From contig CAMLIU010000085.1 of assembly GCA_946479995.1 (NCBI GenBank), positions 1 to 6,851 of the forward strand: a stretch of 6,851 nt of DNA, read 5' to 3'. Source of the stretch: an uncultured Gemmatimonadota bacterium. Its GTDB lineage: Bacteria; Gemmatimonadota; Gemmatimonadetes; Gemmatimonadales; Gemmatimonadaceae. The notes beneath the pieces were generated by a model. That model was not told the origin of the DNA and did not search any database. It saw nothing but the letters and a program-made list of their open reading frames with translations. This document shows, one piece after another, positions 4,102 through 6,851 of this stretch (position 1 is the stretch's first letter; every line of letters begins with the position of its first letter). The position numbers were made by a program, and so were the translations under genes.

Positions 4102-6851
4102 ATGATGATGAACCTCTCGATACTGCTCCGCACCATGGCCGGCGTCGTACTGCTGCCGACCACTCTCTCCGCGCAGAACGCCCGGCAGCGCGTTCCCACT
4201 CGCACCGTCGCGCTCAGCGGCTGGGGAGCACCGAGCGAGGGAATGCTGCTGGGGCCCGCGCGTCTTGACGTGCACGGCGTCGAGCTTACCGCGGCCATCG
4301 AGGCCCTGATGCGGAGCGCATCGGTTCGCATTGCCTACAGTGCGAGCCTGCTGCCCGCGCGGCGCGTGGTGTCGTGCAGCTGCACGTCGGAAACCGTCTC
4401 GGCGGCGCTCGACTCCCTTTTCTCGGGACTCGATTACCGCTGGAGCGAGGCGGCCGGACAGATCGTCCTCGAGCCTGTCTCGACACCGGTCCCGCAGGAG
4501 GCGCTGCTGGGGTCGATCGCCGGTACCGTCACCGACGCCGGCAGCCAGCGCCCCATCCCCGGCGTGCAGATCGTACTGCTCGGCTCTCGCGCCGGCGCGG
4601 TGACGGGGGAAACGGGACGCTACGTCATCGCCGGCGTCACACCGGGCACGGTGAAGATGAGCGTCCGCCGGATCGGATATGCACCGAAGGATTCGACGAT
4701 CACGGTCGCGGACGGCGCCACGACGACGGTGGACTTCACCCTGTCCGTGCAGACGCGGACGTTGAACGAGGTGGTAGTGACGGGCACCGTCGGCGCGACG
4801 ACCCGGCGTGAGGTCGGCAATTCCATCTCGGCCGTGCGCATGGATGCGCTCGAGGATCAACCGACTCCGCAGGTCGAGGACGTCATCGGGGCCCGCGTTC
4901 CGGGCGCCGCCATCATCCGGAACGAAGGCGCCGCCGGCGCCGGCTCGTCCATCCGGGTGCGCGGCATCAACAGCATGACGCAGGGGAACCGTCCGCTCAT
5001 CTACGTGGACGGCGTACGGATGTACAGCGAGGCCCTTCCCACCACCGCTCAGGGACAGTCCTCCTCACCGCTCAATGACATCGACCCGAACGACATCGAG
5101 CGGATCGAGATCATCAAGGGCGCCGCTGCCACCACGCTCTACGGCACCGAAGCGTCGAATGGCGTCGTTCAGATCTTCACGAAGCGCGGCGGGGCCACAC
5201 AGGCCCCGCAGTGGGAAGCCAAGATCACCGAGGGGATGTCTGTGCTGCCGCAAATCGGTCCGACGGAGTCGGCCGACTTCATCACGCGCTACGGCGAGCA
5301 GGCGCGCGGCCTCTTCATGGATCAGTGGGTGCGTCACGGGCTCAACCAGGAATACAACCTGTCGGTCCGTGCCACGACAGGAGGCACGAATGCGGTGAAC
5401 TACTTCCTGTCCACCGGCTATGGCGACGAGCAGGGTGTACTGCCCTCCCAGGGCGCGCAGACGACGACGGTTCGCGGCAATCTCGGCTTCCGGCCGTCCA
5501 GAGCGCTGCTCGTGCAGTTCAACAACGCATTCACCGGCCGCGACATCCGATGGATACCCGGCGGCTGGGCGGCGAACAGCTTCACGCTGAACGTGATGCG
5601 CGGTCCCTTCGACTACACGAAGGACCGCGACTCCGTCTTCCTCACGGAGTTCAACGTCCGCGAGAACCAGAACCACTTCATCAGTGGGCTCGACCTCGCC
5701 TTCACCCCCACTGAAAACCTGACGGCCAAGGCGATCGTCGGCCTCGACTATCTCGACTCCGATTACCAGAGCACGGTGAGCTTCGGCAGCCTGCTGGTGC
5801 CGCAGGGCTCACGTACCGAGCGGCGCTTCCGCAACGTGAACCGCCAGGTCGACCTGCAGGCGACCTACTCGAGAAAGCTCTTCTCCTGGCTTTCCACTGC
5901 GTCGTCCGTCGGCGGCCAGATGCTCGACGCGCAACAGCTGAACGTCACCGGAACTTCCTCGCGCTTCGCCGGCCCGGGAAGTCCGACCCTCAACACCGGA
6001 TCCCAGCAGAACGTGAGCGAGTCGCGACTGCGAGTCGTGAACGCCGGGTTGTTCTTCCAGGAGCTGCTCGGGTTCAGCGATCGGCTGTTCGTGACGGCGG
6101 GCATGCGCCTCGATGGCAACAGCGCCTTCGGCTCCAGCTTCGGCCTCCAGCGCTACCCCAAGATCTCGGCGTCCTATGTGCTCAGCGACTACGACTTCTG
6201 GCCGAAGGCGATCGAGGAGGCGAAGGTCCGGCTCGCCTACGGCGTGTCGGGCAAGGCGCCGGGCTACTTCGACGCGCTGCGCACCTGGATTCCGATCTCG
6301 GCGAACGAGGGCAATCCGGGTGTATCGCCGCTGACGCGGGGCAACCCGAACATCGGCCCGGAGCGGAGTGGAGAGCTCGAGGGCGGGTTCGAGGCGTCGG
6401 CGCTCGACGGCCGGGTGTCGGTGGACATGAGCCTCTACCGACAGAAGACGACCGACGCGCTCATGCGCGTCCCTCAGGACCCTTCGCTCGGCTTCATCGA
6501 CGGCCAGATCATCAACATCGGAACGATCCGCAATCACGGCTACGAAGTGGCGCTGCGTGGCACGCCGTACAAGCACGGTGAGTTCAGCTGGGAGCTCGGC
6601 CTCACCGCCTCCGGCAACAAGTCGGAGATGGCCGACCTCGGTGGTGGCCCGCCCGTCTTCGTCGGCGCCGACCTGGCACCCGGTCTCTGGGTGAAGCAGG
6701 GCTATTCGGTGCCCGGCTACTGGGGCCCGAAGCTCGTCAACCCCGACGAGCTCGCGGCGCCCCGGACGGAAGAAGCCTATTATGGCCCCGTCTTCCCCAC
6801 GCGACTGATGTCGTTCTCCACGACGATCGTGCTTCGCAAGGGCCTGTCCCT
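4102..6851 (+). CDS. SusC/RagA-family TonB-linked outer-membrane transporter with STN domain, 3' end beyond the window
   Basis: The frame stays open for 916 codons to the right edge, so the end of the barrel is missing; family members usually have about 1000-1100 residues. Three consecutive ATGs (4102, 4105, 4108) are possible starts. A signal peptide follows, with likely cleavage near LSA-Q (22-25). Domains in order: STN (about 55-125); carboxypeptidase-regulatory-like beta-sandwich (137-215, GSIAGTVTD to the DFTLSV strand); TonB box LNEVVVTG (221-228); plug (about 236-363) with the SusC signature IRVRGINSMTQGNRPLIYVDG at 284-304 (one mismatch-prone centre) and DIERIEIIKGAAATTLYGTEA at 331-351; then the barrel. 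It should import a ligand across the outer membrane using TonB energy. The STN domain marks it as a transducer that can signal to FecR. The ligand is unknown, and a SusD partner, if present, lies beyond the window. Only a weak GGCGG precedes the start. Confidence 0.95.
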   Translation, partial: MMMNLSILLRTMAGVVLLPTTLSAQNARQRVPTRTVALSGWGAPSEGMLLGPARLDVHGVELTAAIEALMRSASVRIAYSASLLPARRVVSCSCTSETVSAALDSLFSGLDYRWSEAAGQIVLEPVSTPVPQEALLGSIAGTVTDAGSQRPIPGVQIVLLGSRAGAVTGETGRYVIAGVTPGTVKMSVRRIGYAPKDSTITVADGATTTVDFTLSVQTRTLNEVVVTGTVGATTRREVGNSISAVRMDALEDQPTPQVEDVIGARVPGAAIIRNEGAAGAGSSIRVRGINSMTQGNRPLIYVDGVRMYSEALPTTAQGQSSSPLNDIDPNDIERIEIIKGAAATTLYGTEASNGVVQIFTKRGGATQAPQWEAKITEGMSVLPQIGPTESADFITRYGEQARGLFMDQWVRHGLNQEYNLSVRATTGGTNAVNYFLSTGYGDEQGVLPSQGAQTTTVRGNLGFRPSRALLVQFNNAFTGRDIRWIPGGWAANSFTLNVMRGPFDYTKDRDSVFLTEFNVRENQNHFISGLDLAFTPTENLTAKAIVGLDYLDSDYQSTVSFGSLLVPQGSRTERRFRNVNRQVDLQATYSRKLFSWLSTASSVGGQMLDAQQLNVTGTSSRFAGPGSPTLNTGSQQNVSESRLRVVNAGLFFQELLGFSDRLFVTAGMRLDGNSAFGSSFGLQRYPKISASYVLSDYDFWPKAIEEAKVRLAYGVSGKAPGYFDALRTWIPISANEGNPGVSPLTRGNPNIGPERSGELEGGFEASALDGRVSVDMSLYRQKTTDALMRVPQDPSLGFIDGQIINIGTIRNHGYEVALRGTPYKHGEFSWELGLTASGNKSEMADLGGGPPVFVGADLAPGLWVKQGYSVPGYWGPKLVNPDELAAPRTEEAYYGPVFPTRLMSFSTTIVLRKGLS

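Noticed and set aside
3970..4860. Minus-strand open frame of 296 codons
   Set aside because: It is antisense to the end of fecR and to the STN and beta-sandwich domains of the receptor, with Arg/His-rich composition and no domain.
5809..6576. Minus-strand open frame of 255 codons
   Set aside because: It is the shadow of the receptor's barrel region, which reads through without a stop on the plus strand.

Overview
The window suggests a GC-rich, Gram-negative-type bacterium that uses SusC/RagA-type outer-membrane transporters. High GC together with an ECF sigma / FecR / SusC cassette and Gram-negative-style lipoproteins fits Gemmatimonadota best. This is an inference from gene content and composition, since there is no rRNA or other phylogenetic marker; a GC-rich member of another phylum with SusC-type transporters is possible.

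Layout: two transcription units diverge from a 276-bp intergenic region (2150-2425). Leftward (minus strand) run a DUF305 lipoprotein gene (2149-1433) and, overlapping it by 4 bp in an ATGA, a gene for a large LVIVD-repeat beta-propeller lipoprotein (1436 to the left edge, C-terminus missing). Rightward (plus strand) run an ECF sigma-70 factor (2426-2989), a FecR-type membrane anti-sigma regulator (3021-4046) and a SusC/RagA-family TonB-dependent outer-membrane protein (4102 to the right edge, C-terminus missing).

How they probably work together: the right-hand genes form a cell-surface signalling and uptake system. The SusC-like receptor has a periplasmic STN signalling domain, a carboxypeptidase-regulatory-like domain, a TonB box, a plug and a barrel. 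FecR has an N-terminal cytoplasmic part, one membrane helix, a periplasmic FecR domain and its own STN-like C-terminal domain. By analogy with Fec/Sus systems, substrate binding at the receptor would be passed through FecR to the sigma factor. The substrate cannot be read from the sequence, and no SusD partner lies inside the window.

The left-hand pair looks like an envelope module of two lipoproteins. The DUF305 protein has two His-His helix motifs and an unusual Met/His-rich insert built partly from an 18-bp tandem repeat, which suggests copper or silver binding. The LVIVD propeller carries conserved-looking His residues after its repeats and eight Cys in its visible mature part. The two genes are very probably co-translated.

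The intergenic region holds two perfect 7-bp-arm inverted repeats and only weak promoter-like sequences. I saw no tRNA, rRNA, CRISPR array, insertion sequence or clear terminator. Most of the window is ordinary for such a genome; the DUF305/LVIVD pair is the least characterised part.
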